Shown piece after piece: positions 18,122-27,073 of a DNA stretch of 46,123 bases (positions are counted from its first letter, which is position 1; every line of letters starts with the position of its first letter). The notes beneath the pieces are model-generated. The model worked only from the letters and a program-made list of their open reading frames with translations. It was not told the origin of the DNA and ran no database searches. Both the position numbers and the translations under genes were made by a program. Source of the stretch: Paenibacillus sp. YN15 (GTDB lineage Bacteria; Bacillota; Bacilli; Paenibacillales; NBRC-103111); assembly GCF_003285005.1 (NCBI RefSeq), contig NZ_QMFA01000054.1, positions 1 through 46,123 on the forward strand. The letters are read 5' to 3'.

Positions 18122-18245
18122 CTGCGGCTGCACATATCTTTTTGCCGGAAGCCGACTACGGTTTTGCGCATCTGTTCACGGAATCTGACCGCAGCCCCGC
18201 GCCTCCTGCTCCCGGAATCCGGCTGCCGCTCCGCGCATCCTTCCT
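18113..18245. repeat. Four degenerate direct repeats, period about 31-37 bp
   Basis: Units start near 18113, 18148, 18179 and 18216 with GGAAtCtGaCtGC-type sequence, each followed by a GCGCATC-like end. The first overlaps the last codons of the NadE-like gene. The array is short and diverged. Confidence 0.4.
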
Positions 18246-18290
18246 CCCGCTTTAGGGAAAGCTACCTTCTTAGAAGGGAGGGAGCCTGCC

Positions 18291-18491
18291 ATGGATAAAG
18301 AGGAAATCCGGGAACTGGAGCCCAAGTATATAGGCAATACGCGCCATCTGACCGAAGGGGAAGCGGGGGAGATTGTGCATGATCCTGCCAACCATGTGGA
18401 GGATGAAGAAGATCCGCTGACCAATGTTGCCAGGGTGGCGCTTGGTTTTGTGAACCGCGAGAACGGCGCCAACGGCAACGAATGGCAATAA
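18291..18491 (+). CDS. Small acidic protein of 66 residues, function unknown
   Basis: The ATG at 18291 is preceded by GAAGGGAGGGAG, a strong ribosome site, and the stop stands 13 bp before a clear terminator. The gene is therefore likely real. The product (MDKEEIRELEPKYIG..., ending NGANGNEWQ) is acidic, hydrophilic, without signal peptide or membrane segment. I recognise no family. Confidence 0.6.
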   Translation: MDKEEIRELEPKYIGNTRHLTEGEAGEIVHDPANHVEDEEDPLTNVARVALGFVNRENGANGNEWQ

Positions 18492-18504
18492 GATTCTGCA
18501 CGAC

Positions 18505-18552
18505 AAAAAAGTCCGCTGCATCCGGCTAAAACCGGGGGTGGCGGATTTTTTT
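18505..18552. terminator. Bidirectional rho-independent terminator
   Basis: AAAAAAGTCCGC (18505-18516) and GCGGATTTTTTT (18541-18552) form the outer stem, with an inner CCGG pair. The A run and T run allow action on both strands. Confidence 0.8.
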
Positions 18553-18749
18553 GCAAAAAATGCAACGCGGCTCCCCAAAAAACACCCAAAATTCGCTTCC
18601 CAGTCCCTAACGGGTAAAAATTGCACGTCTGGTCTTGGTAAGTGCCCGCGGATGATGTAAACTGGTAAAATAATGCCGTTTTTCTCAAAAACATAAAGAA
18701 AACGCCCACAGGGCAGGCATACTCTTGCAATGCGAACGGAGGCGGCAGT

Positions 18750-19148
18750 TTGATCAGGGGCATCGGCATGGACTTGGTGGAAATAGACCGGGTCCAATCA
18801 ATTATGGAGGGCCCGTCCGGAGAGCGGTTTGTCAGCCGGGTGCTGACCGCCGGGGAGCAGAGGCTTGTATCGGAGCGGAAAAGCAGGGCCGCGGAGTTTG
18901 TCGCCGGGCGCTTCGCCGCCAAGGAAGCGGTTGTAAAGGCATTGGGCACCGGCATTAGCGCAACGGTGGGGCTGCAGGATGTGGAGGTTTTGCCGGATCA
19001 GGGCGGCAGGCCGACTGTTGTATTGTCGCGAGGGGCGCTGGAGCGGCTGGGTTATGCTCCCGGTGCGCTTAAGCTCCATCTCAGCATCACCCATACCCGG
19101 GATTATGCGGCCGCGTATGCGGTGGCCGAGACTGCCGATGGCATGTAG
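18750..19148 (+). CDS. acpS: Holo-[acyl-carrier-protein] synthase
   Basis: This 132-residue enzyme transfers 4'-phosphopantetheine from CoA to acyl carrier protein. The two Mg-binding signatures are visible: GIGMDLVEIDR with D8, and GRFAAKEAVVKALG with E59. The closing LHLSITHTRDYAAAYAV matches the family. Translation starts with TTG at 18750, with GGAGG 7 bases upstream. The gene lies just before glpD in the same direction, about 97 bp apart. Confidence 0.93.
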   Translation: MIRGIGMDLVEIDRVQSIMEGPSGERFVSRVLTAGEQRLVSERKSRAAEFVAGRFAAKEAVVKALGTGISATVGLQDVEVLPDQGGRPTVVLSRGALERLGYAPGALKLHLSITHTRDYAAAYAVAETADGM

Positions 19149-19245
19149 TTGAGGTACCTTTTCATCTGAAGCAGGAAACCAAATGAACAATCACGTCTGC
19201 CCGGCAGACGAGGCATACAGGCAAAAGAAAGTGAGGAGAAGCAGC

Positions 19246-22200
19246 ATGAATCGGGCATTATCCGCAAGTTCCCGCCCGGGGCTTATCCATGATCTGGAGG
19301 CGGGCACCTTCGATTTGCTGATTATCGGAGGGGGAATTACCGGGGCGGGAATCGCATGGGACGCAGCCAAACGGGGGCTTAAAGCTGTGCTGATTGAGCA
19401 GGGGGATTTTGCGTCGGGAACCAGCAGCCGCTCCACCAAGCTGATTCACGGCGGCCTCCGGTATTTGAAAAAGGGCGAGATCCGGCTGGTCCGGGAGGTG
19501 GGACGGGAGCGGGAATGGCTTTATGGAAGCGCCCCCCATCTGCTTACCCCGGCCCCCATGCTGCTTCCGCTGTACAAAGGCGGCACCTTCGGGTATTGGA
19601 GCGCTTCTGTCGGCCTTGCGGTCTATGACCGTCTGGCGGGTGTGCTGAAAAAAGAGCGGCGGGTGATGCTGCGTGCGGGCAGGGCGGCCAAGCAGGAGCC
19701 TTTGCTCAAGGGAGAGGGCTTAAAGGGCGCCGGCCTATATTACGAATACCGTTCCGACGATGCCCGGTTGACCGTGGAGGTGCTGAAAACAGCCAACCGT
19801 CATGGGGCATTGGCGATCAACTATATGCAGGCGGTGGATTTTCTCTATTACAAATCCAAGGTTTGCGGGGTTAAGGCCGTTGACAGGCTGAGCGGCATGG
19901 AGGTGGAGATCAGGGCCAAGAAGGTGGTTAATGCCGCTGGTCCCTGGGTGGATTTGGTGCGGGCCAAGGATCATGCCATCCGGGGCAAAACCCTGCTCCT
20001 GACCAAGGGCATCCATCTGGTTGTGAGCCAGAGCAAGCTGCCGGTGAAGCAGGCGGCCTATTTTGATGCGCCGGACGGACGGATGATTTTTGTGATTCCC
20101 CGGGGCAAAAAAACCTACATCGGCACCACCGATACCGTGTTTAACGGCGATCCCAACCATGTTCGGGTGACGGAAAGCGACCGTGACTATCTGCTGAAGG
20201 CGGTGACGGCGGTATTTCCCAGGGTAAAGCTGACCGCCAATGATGTGGAGTCCATGTGGGCGGGCCTGCGTCCGCTGATCCATCAGGAGGGGAAAAGCCC
20301 ATCGGATATTTCCCGGAAGGATGAAGTCTGGGAATCCCCCTCGGGACTGATCACCATCGCCGGGGGCAAGCTGACCGGCTTCCGCAAAATGGCGGAAAAA
20401 ACGGTGGATGCCATTGCAGACCGCATTGCCGCCGAGTCCCGGCAGACTTTTGCCCCGTGCACCACGGACAGGGAGATCATCAGCGGGGGAGATTGCGGGC
20501 GCTGTGAAACCTATGAGGAGCAGCGGGAGCAGCTGCTGGAGCATGGTGTCAAACGCGGGTTGAACGCCAAAATGGTGAACGAGCTGTTGGACCGGTACGG
20601 CTCCAATATGTCCAAAATCTATATGCGGCTGGCGGAGCTGGACGCGGGCTTCCGCACCTGGAAGCCCGAGCCTCCTGCGGCGAGACGAGCCGGAGGCCGG
20701 AGGATGCCGGAAGGCGGCGCGCCCGAGGTAGCGCCGGACAGGGAGAAGCGGCCTCCGGCGGCGCGGGAAGAGGAGCGGGGGCGGGCTGCCGCGGCCGGGG
20801 ACAGAAGCCGGCCGGCGGAGCCGGTGCGGCCGAAACAGTCCGACACGGGAACTGTCAGCCTCCCGAGGACGGAAGCATCGGGGCGGAACGCTTCGTCATC
20901 CGCTTCATCCGCCTCATCCATGAGCCGCAAGCCTGCCACCCCGGAAAACGGCAAAATCAGCGCCGGGGAACGGGCGGCCTGGATCGAGGAATGGAACCGC
21001 CGGGAGCAGCAGGCGGCGGCCGCATCCAATGCGGAGGAGCGGGCCCGCTGGATTCGGGAATGGAACCAGCGGAAACGTCTTGCCGAAGAGACGGGGCTGG
21101 AATTGACCGACGGGGCCGCAGAGGCTGAAGAGGCTGAAACCGGAGAAGAGGAAACCGGGGAAGCGGGAGCAGCAGGAACTGGAACCGCCAGAGGAGCAGG
21201 AGCGTCAGAAGGAGCAGGAGCCATTGCAGGAGCGGAAGCTGCCGCAGAGAGCGGGGAGGCTTTCGTGGAGCGGGAGCGGGAAACCCCTGCTGCACCACCC
21301 CGTCAGAAAGCCGCTTCCGGCTCTGTGGAGGAGGCCTGGCGCCAGCTGGAGGAGCTAACCGGGAGTCTGCGGCATGGGGAGCCGTCACGGACGGCAGCGG
21401 ACAGCGGCGGTTATGAGCGGGCCGCAGCCGAGCCTCAGGGCCGGGAAGCGTCGGAGCGCCTTAGCCTGCGCAAGCGGGAAGCGCCTGGGGAAGAGGAATC
21501 CGGCCGCAGGGAGAAGGTTTCTTACGGCGATGATGGAGCAGAAGCTTTCCCCGGGCAGAACAACGGCTGGAACGATGAAGAGACCCGGGGCCGCCGGTGG
21601 AGCGAACCGGAGGCGGCCGATGAGCGGGGCTGGTCTGAAGAAGCGGAGGCCAGGAGGGGTGAACCGGAGACCGGGGCGGAGATAGGCGCACGGTGGGGGA
21701 CGCCTTGGGCGGAAGCCGAGTGGCGGCGGGCGGAAACGGATGCCGATAGGAGCGCCTTCCAGGAGCAGGGCGAATGGGATCAGGCTGAAGCGGACAGCCG
21801 ATGGGATGGGGCCGAAGCGGCTGCGGACGGGGAGGACCCCTCTGATGCCGAAGCGGGCTGGGAAGCCGAAGATCAGGGAGACTGGGCCGATCTGGCCGAT
21901 GATTCGGCTGCTGATCCGGCTGCTGATCCGGCTGCTGGGCCCAATGAGGCTTCCGGCGTACAGCAGGAGGAGTCCTCCTGGCGGGATGACCGGGCTGAAC
22001 CAGAGGCCGGAGAAGCGGTGGAAACGGACGACTACTTCAATTCGCTGGAGTATAAGCTGCTGAAGGCGGAGATCCAATACTGCGTGGAGGAGGAAATGGC
22101 CGTGCAAGCGGCTGACTTCCTGATCCGGCGCACCGGGCTGCTTTACTTTGACCGGGAGCGGGCGGAGGAAATCGCCATTGACGTAATCGAGATTATGGCG

Positions 22201-22302
22201 GAGCTGCTGAACTGGAGCGAGGACGAAGTGATGAACCAGAAGCTTCAGCTGGCCAAGGAATGGGAGTTGGCGACCAGCGCCTTCAAGTGGGAGCAGGATT
22301 GA
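19246..22302 (+). CDS. glpD: Glycerol-3-phosphate dehydrogenase interrupted by a long low-complexity insertion
   Basis: The enzyme oxidises glycerol-3-phosphate to dihydroxyacetone phosphate with FAD, feeding electrons to the membrane quinone pool. The product has about 1018 residues, against about 555 for Bacillus GlpD. Residues 1-474 give the FAD site (LLIIGGGITGAGIAWDAAKRG, then SSRSTKLIHGGLRYL) and most of the catalytic core. Residues about 475-926 are a Glu/Ala/Arg/Gly/Trp-rich low-complexity insertion. Residues about 927-1018 resume the normal C-terminal domain (LKAEIQYCVEEEMAVQAADF, RRTGLLYF, LNWSEDEV). The parts outside the insertion total about 567 residues, the normal length. The ATG at 19246 has AGGAG 7 bases upstream; an upstream ATG at 19183 has none. 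Confidence 0.9.
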   Translation: MNRALSASSRPGLIHDLEAGTFDLLIIGGGITGAGIAWDAAKRGLKAVLIEQGDFASGTSSRSTKLIHGGLRYLKKGEIRLVREVGREREWLYGSAPHLLTPAPMLLPLYKGGTFGYWSASVGLAVYDRLAGVLKKERRVMLRAGRAAKQEPLLKGEGLKGAGLYYEYRSDDARLTVEVLKTANRHGALAINYMQAVDFLYYKSKVCGVKAVDRLSGMEVEIRAKKVVNAAGPWVDLVRAKDHAIRGKTLLLTKGIHLVVSQSKLPVKQAAYFDAPDGRMIFVIPRGKKTYIGTTDTVFNGDPNHVRVTESDRDYLLKAVTAVFPRVKLTANDVESMWAGLRPLIHQEGKSPSDISRKDEVWESPSGLITIAGGKLTGFRKMAEKTVDAIADRIAAESRQTFAPCTTDREIISGGDCGRCETYEEQREQLLEHGVKRGLNAKMVNELLDRYGSNMSKIYMRLAELDAGFRTWKPEPPAARRAGGRRMPEGGAPEVAPDREKRPPAAREEERGRAAAAGDRSRPAEPVRPKQSDTGTVSLPRTEASGRNASSSASSASSMSRKPATPENGKISAGERAAWIEEWNRREQQAAAASNAEERARWIREWNQRKRLAEETGLELTDGAAEAEEAETGEEETGEAGAAGTGTARGAGASEGAGAIAGAEAAAESGEAFVERERETPAAPPRQKAASGSVEEAWRQLEELTGSLRHGEPSRTAADSGGYERAAAEPQGREASERLSLRKREAPGEEESGRREKVSYGDDGAEAFPGQNNGWNDEETRGRRWSEPEAADERGWSEEAEARRGEPETGAEIGARWGTPWAEAEWRRAETDADRSAFQEQGEWDQAEADSRWDGAEAAADGEDPSDAEAGWEAEDQGDWADLADDSAADPAADPAAGPNEASGVQQEESSWRDDRAEPEAGEAVETDDYFNSLEYKLLKAEIQYCVEEEMAVQAADFLIRRTGLLYFDRERAEEIAIDVIEIMAELLNWSEDEVMNQKLQLAKEWELATSAFKWEQD
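20668..22024 (+). other. In-frame low-complexity insertion inside glpD
   Basis: About 450 codons stay open with no stop. An internal 23-residue repeat is visible (ERAAWIEEWNRRE and ERARWIREWNQRK, 69 bp apart near 20968 and 21037). Later Trp-containing acidic segments and a 12-bp tandem repeat coding AADP (about 21908-21943) follow. The segment sits exactly in a loop of the C-terminal domain. Predicted to be disordered. Confidence 0.8.
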
Positions 22303-22415
22303 GCCGGCGGGGGGTTATCCTGGAAGCGGAAATTTGCCGATTAAGCGCCGCTGAGTTCCGCTACGGTTTGGGTATAGCGAGGGAACGAGGTAAAGAGGCG
22401 GTTGCTGCAAACGGC

Positions 22416-22460
22416 AAAAAAACCGGATGGACGCCGGAGGGCGGGCCATTCGGTTTTTTT
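22416..22460. terminator. Bidirectional terminator between glpD and the AraC regulator
   Basis: AAAAAAACCGGATGG (22416-22430) pairs with CCATTCGGTTTTTTT (22446-22460) with one mismatch. The stem serves both convergent genes. Confidence 0.8.
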
Positions 22461-22477
22461 CATAAAGTGGCGGCGCC

Positions 22478-23344
22478 TCATTCGTCCTTCCGGTTGAGCG
22501 GGGCCAGCCGGTTGCGCTTGGCGTAGTCGCGGGGAGAGATGCCTTCGATTTTTTTGAAAATGCGGCTGAAATAAAACTCGTCGGTATAACCCACGCTTTG
22601 GGCGATGGCCTTGAGCCGGTAATCCGAGAGGGCCAGCAGCTCCTTGGCCCGGTCAATGCGCAGGTGGGTCAGGTATTCGATGGGGCTGTAGCCGACGGAT
22701 TTTTTGAACAGGCGGGAATAGTGGCTAGCGCTTAGGCCCGCCATCTGGGCCAGTCCCTCCAGGGTCAGCTGCTCCTGATAATGGCTGATCATGTAGTCCT
22801 GGGTATGGTCGATGGCCACGGTGGTATCTCCGGCAAGCTGCTGGGCCCGGAAATCCTGGAGCAGCGCCAGCAGGAATTCATGAAGATGGATGGCCCGGCG
22901 CATGGCGGTCATGTGGCCGCGGCGCTGCCACAATCTGTCCAACTGCTCCAGCAGTTGGATCAGCTGCGGCGTATTATGGACGGAGTAGGCTCCCTCCAGG
23001 GGAAAGGGACATTCCTCGGCCGGGCGGGCGATCCATTTTTCCTTTTCCCAATAGGCTTCCGTATAATTGAACCGCAAAAAATAATATTCCAGCGGATTGT
23101 CCGGCTCATGACAGCGTTCGATGCGCATGCCGGGATGGTGGAAGAAGATTTTTCCGGGTTCGGCGGGATAAGGAGTGCCGTTGATGGTGAAGGTGCCTTT
23201 CCCTTTGACAATCAGCCAGATGGAATGGTATTTCATCACCACCAGGGGACGCTTCCAGTCGCGGGCGGCTTTTTGATGGCCGATGAGCAGGATATTGATG
23301 ACCAGCCGGTTCAGTCTGGCGGCCAGGTCTCCGATATTTAGCAT
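22478..23344 (-). CDS. AraC-family transcriptional regulator with cupin-like sensor domain
   Basis: This 288-residue protein has an N-terminal AraC-binding cupin domain (HSIWLIVKGKGTFTINGTPY, FFHHPG), likely to bind a sugar or related ligand. Two C-terminal helix-turn-helix units follow (LTLEGLAQMAGLSASHYSRLFKK; LKAIAQSVGYTDEFYFSRIFKK). The ATG at 23344 is chosen over 23407 because CGGAGG lies 6 bases upstream and the longer leader is not conserved-looking. It is transcribed alone, convergent with glpD. Its target genes are not evident nearby. Confidence 0.9.
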   Translation of the reverse strand: MLNIGDLAARLNRLVINILLIGHQKAARDWKRPLVVMKYHSIWLIVKGKGTFTINGTPYPAEPGKIFFHHPGMRIERCHEPDNPLEYYFLRFNYTEAYWEKEKWIARPAEECPFPLEGAYSVHNTPQLIQLLEQLDRLWQRRGHMTAMRRAIHLHEFLLALLQDFRAQQLAGDTTVAIDHTQDYMISHYQEQLTLEGLAQMAGLSASHYSRLFKKSVGYSPIEYLTHLRIDRAKELLALSDYRLKAIAQSVGYTDEFYFSRIFKKIEGISPRDYAKRNRLAPLNRKDE

Positions 23345-23520
23345 GGGCTGCCTCCGATTTGAGTTGAAATTGTCCGCAAAACATGAGACGCTATCCTGTA
23401 AAGCCAAGGTTATGGCGGATATCTGCAGTGCATGTAAAGAAAGTATAAGTTTTGCCGCGAGGTAAAATCAATAAGCTTCTGTGAAATGACCGGCAGTAAA
23501 GCAAACAAGGAGGAACCACA

Positions 23521-25062
23521 ATGAATATGCAGCATGAGGAATTGGCGCAGGAGCGGTTCTCGTTGCCTTTGCTTGCGTGGTACAAAGCCGGGAACCGGGA
23601 CCTGCCCTGGAGAAGAAGCCGGAACCCTTACCATATCTGGGTGTCCGAGATTATGCTGCAGCAGACCCGGGTGGAGACGGTGATTCCGTTTTTTAACCGG
23701 TTTATGGAGCTGTTCCCGACGGTGGACAAGCTGGCGGATGCGCCGGAGGAGCAGGTGCTGAAGGCCTGGGAGGGGCTTGGCTACTATTCCAGGGCGCGGA
23801 ATTTGCAGGCGGCTGCCCGGGAGGTTCGGGACCATTTTGGCGGGGTTGTGCCGGATACACCGGAGGGGATTGCCAGCCTGAAGGGGGTCGGACCGTACAC
23901 CGCCGGGGCGATCCTGAGCATTGCCTATAACTTGCCGGAGCCTGCGGTGGACGGCAATGTGATGCGGGTGCTGTCCCGGTATTTTCTCCTGGAGGAGGAC
24001 ATTGCCAAACCCTCCACCCGCATCGGGATTGAAAAATTGGCCCGTTCCCTCATTCCGCCGGGAGAGGCGGGGGGGTTCAACCAGGCGCTGATGGAGCTGG
24101 GGGCTACTATCTGCACGCCCAAGTCGCCCCATTGCCTGCCGTGCCCGGTGATGGAGCATTGCGCCGCCCGTTTGGAGGGCCGGGCGGAGGAACTGCCGCT
24201 GAAGGCGAAAGCCAAGCCGCCCCGGCCGGAGCGCCGCGCCGTTGCCCTGGTGGAGGGCGCGGGCGTTAACGCCGGGCGCATTCTGGTTCGCCAGCGGCCT
24301 GCGGACGGGCTGCTGGCGCGGATGTGGGAGCTGCCTCATGTGCAGCTCCCGGAGCTGGCGCTTGCCGAAGGCGGTGATGCCCGTGAGGGCATCGCCGCTG
24401 CTGCGGCAAGCCAGGGCGGCCGGGGCCGGGGCGTAGCCCGCCGGCCGCGGGGTTCCGCCGCCGGAGGCATGGCGGCGGCATCGGCGGAAGCCCATGGCCG
24501 GGCCATGGGCTTCCTGGCGGCGACGCTGGCGGCGGAGGACGGCGCGGCGGTCCTGCCGGTGGAATGGCTGATGGATGCGGAGCATCTGTTCAGCCATATC
24601 CGGTGGGACCTGGCCGTCTACCGCTGCCGCCCGGCGCCGGGTTTCGGCGGCGTCGGCGCAGCAGCGGCGGCCAACCGCGCAGCGGAGAGCGCCGCTGTGT
24701 ACAGCGCCGCCTCTGTCGGCGGCAATGATGCGCCGGGCGGTGCAGGCGCGGATGGCGCCGCTGCTGCTGCCGGCAATGCTCCGGAGCTTGACGGCGATAC
24801 CGCCGCTAGCGGCATCGTCGCGGATAATGCCGCTGCTGCCGGCTTTGGCAGCGCCGCAGATCCCGCCGCCGATGCCGGCCCGGACTTTGCCGCCGGAGCT
24901 CTGGTGCCCGCGCCGCATACGCTCCCCTCCCGCGGCGGCCTGCCGCCCCGCTACCGCTGGATGAGCTGGGATGAACTGGACCAGCTGGCATTCCCCAATG
25001 TGTTTTTGCGCATCCTGAAGACGTACCGGGAAGCATTTGAAAATGGAGGCGTTTCTCGATGA
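23521..25062 (+). CDS. mutY: A/G-specific adenine glycosylase with Ala/Gly-rich insertions
   Basis: The enzyme excises adenine paired with 8-oxoguanine. The HhH-GPD domain carries Glu43 (SEIMLQQTRVETV), the helix-hairpin-helix LKGVGPYTAGAIL and Asp144 (VDGNVMRVLSR). The 4Fe-4S loop has Cys198, 205, 208 and 214 in C-x6-C-x2-C-x5-C spacing. The C-terminal NUDIX-like domain recognises 8-oxoG (ARMWELPHVQ, HLFSHIRWDLAVYRC, PPRYRWMSWDELDQLAFP). The protein has 513 residues, against about 370 in Bacillus. The extra length is mainly an Ala/Gly-rich block of about 100 residues (24637-24939) inside that domain, plus a smaller one near 24380-24500. The stop overlaps the next gene by ATGA. Confidence 0.92.
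   Translation: MNMQHEELAQERFSLPLLAWYKAGNRDLPWRRSRNPYHIWVSEIMLQQTRVETVIPFFNRFMELFPTVDKLADAPEEQVLKAWEGLGYYSRARNLQAAAREVRDHFGGVVPDTPEGIASLKGVGPYTAGAILSIAYNLPEPAVDGNVMRVLSRYFLLEEDIAKPSTRIGIEKLARSLIPPGEAGGFNQALMELGATICTPKSPHCLPCPVMEHCAARLEGRAEELPLKAKAKPPRPERRAVALVEGAGVNAGRILVRQRPADGLLARMWELPHVQLPELALAEGGDAREGIAAAAASQGGRGRGVARRPRGSAAGGMAAASAEAHGRAMGFLAATLAAEDGAAVLPVEWLMDAEHLFSHIRWDLAVYRCRPAPGFGGVGAAAAANRAAESAAVYSAASVGGNDAPGGAGADGAAAAAGNAPELDGDTAASGIVADNAAAAGFGSAADPAADAGPDFAAGALVPAPHTLPSRGGLPPRYRWMSWDELDQLAFPNVFLRILKTYREAFENGGVSR
24637..24939 (+). other. Ala/Gly-rich in-frame insertion inside mutY
   Basis: About 100 codons dominated by Ala, Gly, Asp and Asn separate two conserved strands of the NUDIX-like domain. 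The DNA is very GC-rich and built from GCC/GCG/GGC triplets, which suggests slippage growth. The frame is kept throughout. Confidence 0.7.
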
Positions 25063-25811
25063 AGCTTGCGTTTATCTCCGATATTCATGGTAATTACCAT
25101 GCCCTGGAGGCGGTGCTGATGGATATTGCAGCCGTCCGGGCGGACAAAATCTACGTGCTGGGGGATCTGGTGTTCAAAGGGCCCAAGCCTGCCGAATGCA
25201 TCCGGAAAATCCGGCAGCTCAATACTGTTGTGATCCAAGGAAATATTGACGAGTTGGTGGGCTGCAATGCCATTCAGCCCGGCTTTGCCAAGACGGAGGA
25301 GCAGAGAGCGGCGCTTTTGGAGGAAATGGAATGGACCCGCAGCCGGTTAACTTCGGATGAGCTGGAGTATCTGGCCACCCTGCCCTTTTCCCATGAAGAG
25401 GAGCCGGTGGAGGGCTTGCGCTTCCGCATGGTCCACGCCAATCCCCGCAATCTGCTGGAGCAGGTGCTGCCGACAGATGAAGAGGAGCAGGTGCTGGCCC
25501 GCATGTTCGAGGGGACGGAGGCCGGCATCGCTCTTTACGGGCATATCCATATGCCTTACATCCGCCACATCGGCGGCAAGGTGGTAGCCAACACCGGCAG
25601 CGTGGGTCTTCCCTTCGACGGCAACCCCGCAGCATCCTATGCCTTGCTGGAGGTTGATGAGCCTTACGCAGGCTCCGCCGTTCCTGCCTTTTCTCTTGGC
25701 ATCCGCCGGGTGCCATACGACGTGGAGGCGGCGGTGGGCGCCTTTGAGGACTCGGGCCATCCCTTTGCAGAAGCAATGATTAGCGCGCTCCGGGCAGGCA
25801 AACGGCCCTGA
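25059..25811 (+). CDS. Metallophosphoesterase (YfcE/calcineurin-like family)
   Basis: The 250-residue cytosolic protein has the metal-binding motifs of the family in order: ISDIHGN (D8, H10), LGDLVFKGP, GNIDEL (in place of GNHE), MVHANPR and YGHIHMP. A CTNTGS-like segment (VANTGSVGLPFDG) is typical of YfcE-type phosphodiesterases. The natural substrate cannot be inferred. The start overlaps the mutY stop (ATGA), so it is translationally coupled to mutY. Confidence 0.9.
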   Translation: MKLAFISDIHGNYHALEAVLMDIAAVRADKIYVLGDLVFKGPKPAECIRKIRQLNTVVIQGNIDELVGCNAIQPGFAKTEEQRAALLEEMEWTRSRLTSDELEYLATLPFSHEEEPVEGLRFRMVHANPRNLLEQVLPTDEEEQVLARMFEGTEAGIALYGHIHMPYIRHIGGKVVANTGSVGLPFDGNPAASYALLEVDEPYAGSAVPAFSLGIRRVPYDVEAAVGAFEDSGHPFAEAMISALRAGKRP

Positions 25812-25905
25812 CCATTGGCGCTCCCGGTTGGCCCGCATTATCCTCGATAAGGATCAATGGCTGGAGTGTCTGGCTTAAAGCATTGGCGTGGAATAAATTC
25901 AACGG

Positions 25906-25939
25906 CTGCACCCTGTTTATCCAGGCGTGCAGTTTTTTT
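25906..25939 (+). terminator. Terminator after the phosphoesterase gene
   Basis: CTGCAC-CCTG (from 25906) pairs with CAGG-GTGCAG (ending 25932, one bulged base), followed by seven T. It closes the mutY unit. Confidence 0.8.
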
Positions 25940-25996
25940 GTTTCGGTCTTTCGGGCTTATGTGTTATATAACCTCACATAGACACAGAATTGTGCT

Positions 25997-26026
25997 TTGG
26001 CCCTGCTGGAAAAAGAATGGTATGAT
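25997..26026 (+). promoter_or_regulatory. Possible promoter of the three-gene set
   Basis: TATGAT at 26021-26026 is a fair -10. TTGGCC at 25997-26002 is a fair -35 at 18 bases. It lies 30 bp before the first gene and after the terminator. Confidence 0.4.
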
Positions 26027-26056
26027 ACGGTTAAATGTCCGCTGGAGGTGGAGTGA

Positions 26057-27073
26057 TTGAACGGAAAAATCCAAGAAAAGGGATGGGTGGGGTATGACTT
26101 CGTCCCGACGCTGCTGGCTATGATGCCTTGTCCGCTGAAGGTGCCGGTGGAGGAGGATTTCGCCAGGCGGGAGGAAGCGGGGGAATGGGCCGGCTTCGAT
26201 ACGTCAAAGATTGTGTTTGAGGGCAACGCCACCCAAACAGGCTTCTACGAGCAGGTGAAAGCCTACCGGCATGAGGATGAATTGCCTGAGCTGATCGTCT
26301 CTCCGGGCATCAGCAGCTTTTTTCATTCGGATTTCCGTGAGAAATTCCTGGAGCGCGGCGTGTTTGCGGATGTGACGGAGGGCTGGAGGGGCAATCCCCG
26401 CTTCGGCAATCCGGAGCTGGCGGACCCGAAGGGCTGGTATACGGTGATTTGTGTGAACCCGCTGGTGATGGTGGCGGATCTGACCCGTTTGGAGGGTTTG
26501 CCTGTTCCCCGGTCCTGGGGGGAGCTGCTTAAGCCGGAGTGGAGCCGGAAGGTGAATATGCGGGGCAAAAACAACAAGGATTTCTGCGAAACCACACTGC
26601 TGACCCTGCGCCATGTGTTTGGCCCGGAGGCGGTGGAGCGGTTCGGCGAGTCTGTCAAGGATGGGCTGCATCCCGCCCAAATGGCCAAACTGGCGGGGAC
26701 CGGCAATCCCGAGGCGCCCGGGGTGTCCATTATGCCGTATTTTTACGCCAAAACCATTCCCCGCAAGGAAAAAATCTCCATTGTCTGGCCGGAGGAGGGA
26801 GCTATTGCAAGCCCGGTGTTCCTGCTGGCCAAAGCCGCGTCGCGGGAGCGCCTCAAGCCGCTGACGGATTATCTTACCGGGCCGCGGGTTTCGGCTTTGT
26901 ATGAAAATGCCTGGTTCCCCGCGTTGAACCCGTTGGTGGAAAGCAAGCTGCCGCCTGATGCCAAGCTTATGTGGATGGGCTGGGATCTGGTATGGAATGA
27001 CAATATCGGGGCGGTCAAGCTGGACACGGAGGAGCGCTTCATGAGAGGCTACCGCAAGGGGCGGAGCCTATGA
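26057..27073 (+). CDS. Binding-protein-fold protein without signal peptide
   Basis: The 338-residue product resembles periplasmic-type binding proteins of the iron/AfuA sort: WGELLKPEWSRKVNM, LADPKGWYTVICVNPLVMV, EGAIASPVFLLAKA. It starts at TTG 26057 with GGAGGTGG upstream, and an in-frame TGA immediately precedes the start. No signal peptide is therefore possible and the protein should be cytosolic. A Cys-containing segment near the N terminus (LAMMPCPLKVP) is unusual and could bind metal. The stop overlaps the next gene by ATGA. No permease lies nearby. The ligand is unknown. Confidence 0.75.
   Translation: MNGKIQEKGWVGYDFVPTLLAMMPCPLKVPVEEDFARREEAGEWAGFDTSKIVFEGNATQTGFYEQVKAYRHEDELPELIVSPGISSFFHSDFREKFLERGVFADVTEGWRGNPRFGNPELADPKGWYTVICVNPLVMVADLTRLEGLPVPRSWGELLKPEWSRKVNMRGKNNKDFCETTLLTLRHVFGPEAVERFGESVKDGLHPAQMAKLAGTGNPEAPGVSIMPYFYAKTIPRKEKISIVWPEEGAIASPVFLLAKAASRERLKPLTDYLTGPRVSALYENAWFPALNPLVESKLPPDAKLMWMGWDLVWNDNIGAVKLDTEERFMRGYRKGRSL

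Noticed and set aside
21385-22107. Antisense ORFs within the glpD insertion
   Set aside because: High GC and biased codons open several frames; only the frame continuing GlpD on both sides is supported.
25857-26060. 67-residue ORF ahead of the three-gene set
   Set aside because: It runs through the terminator and promoter region and has no ribosome site.
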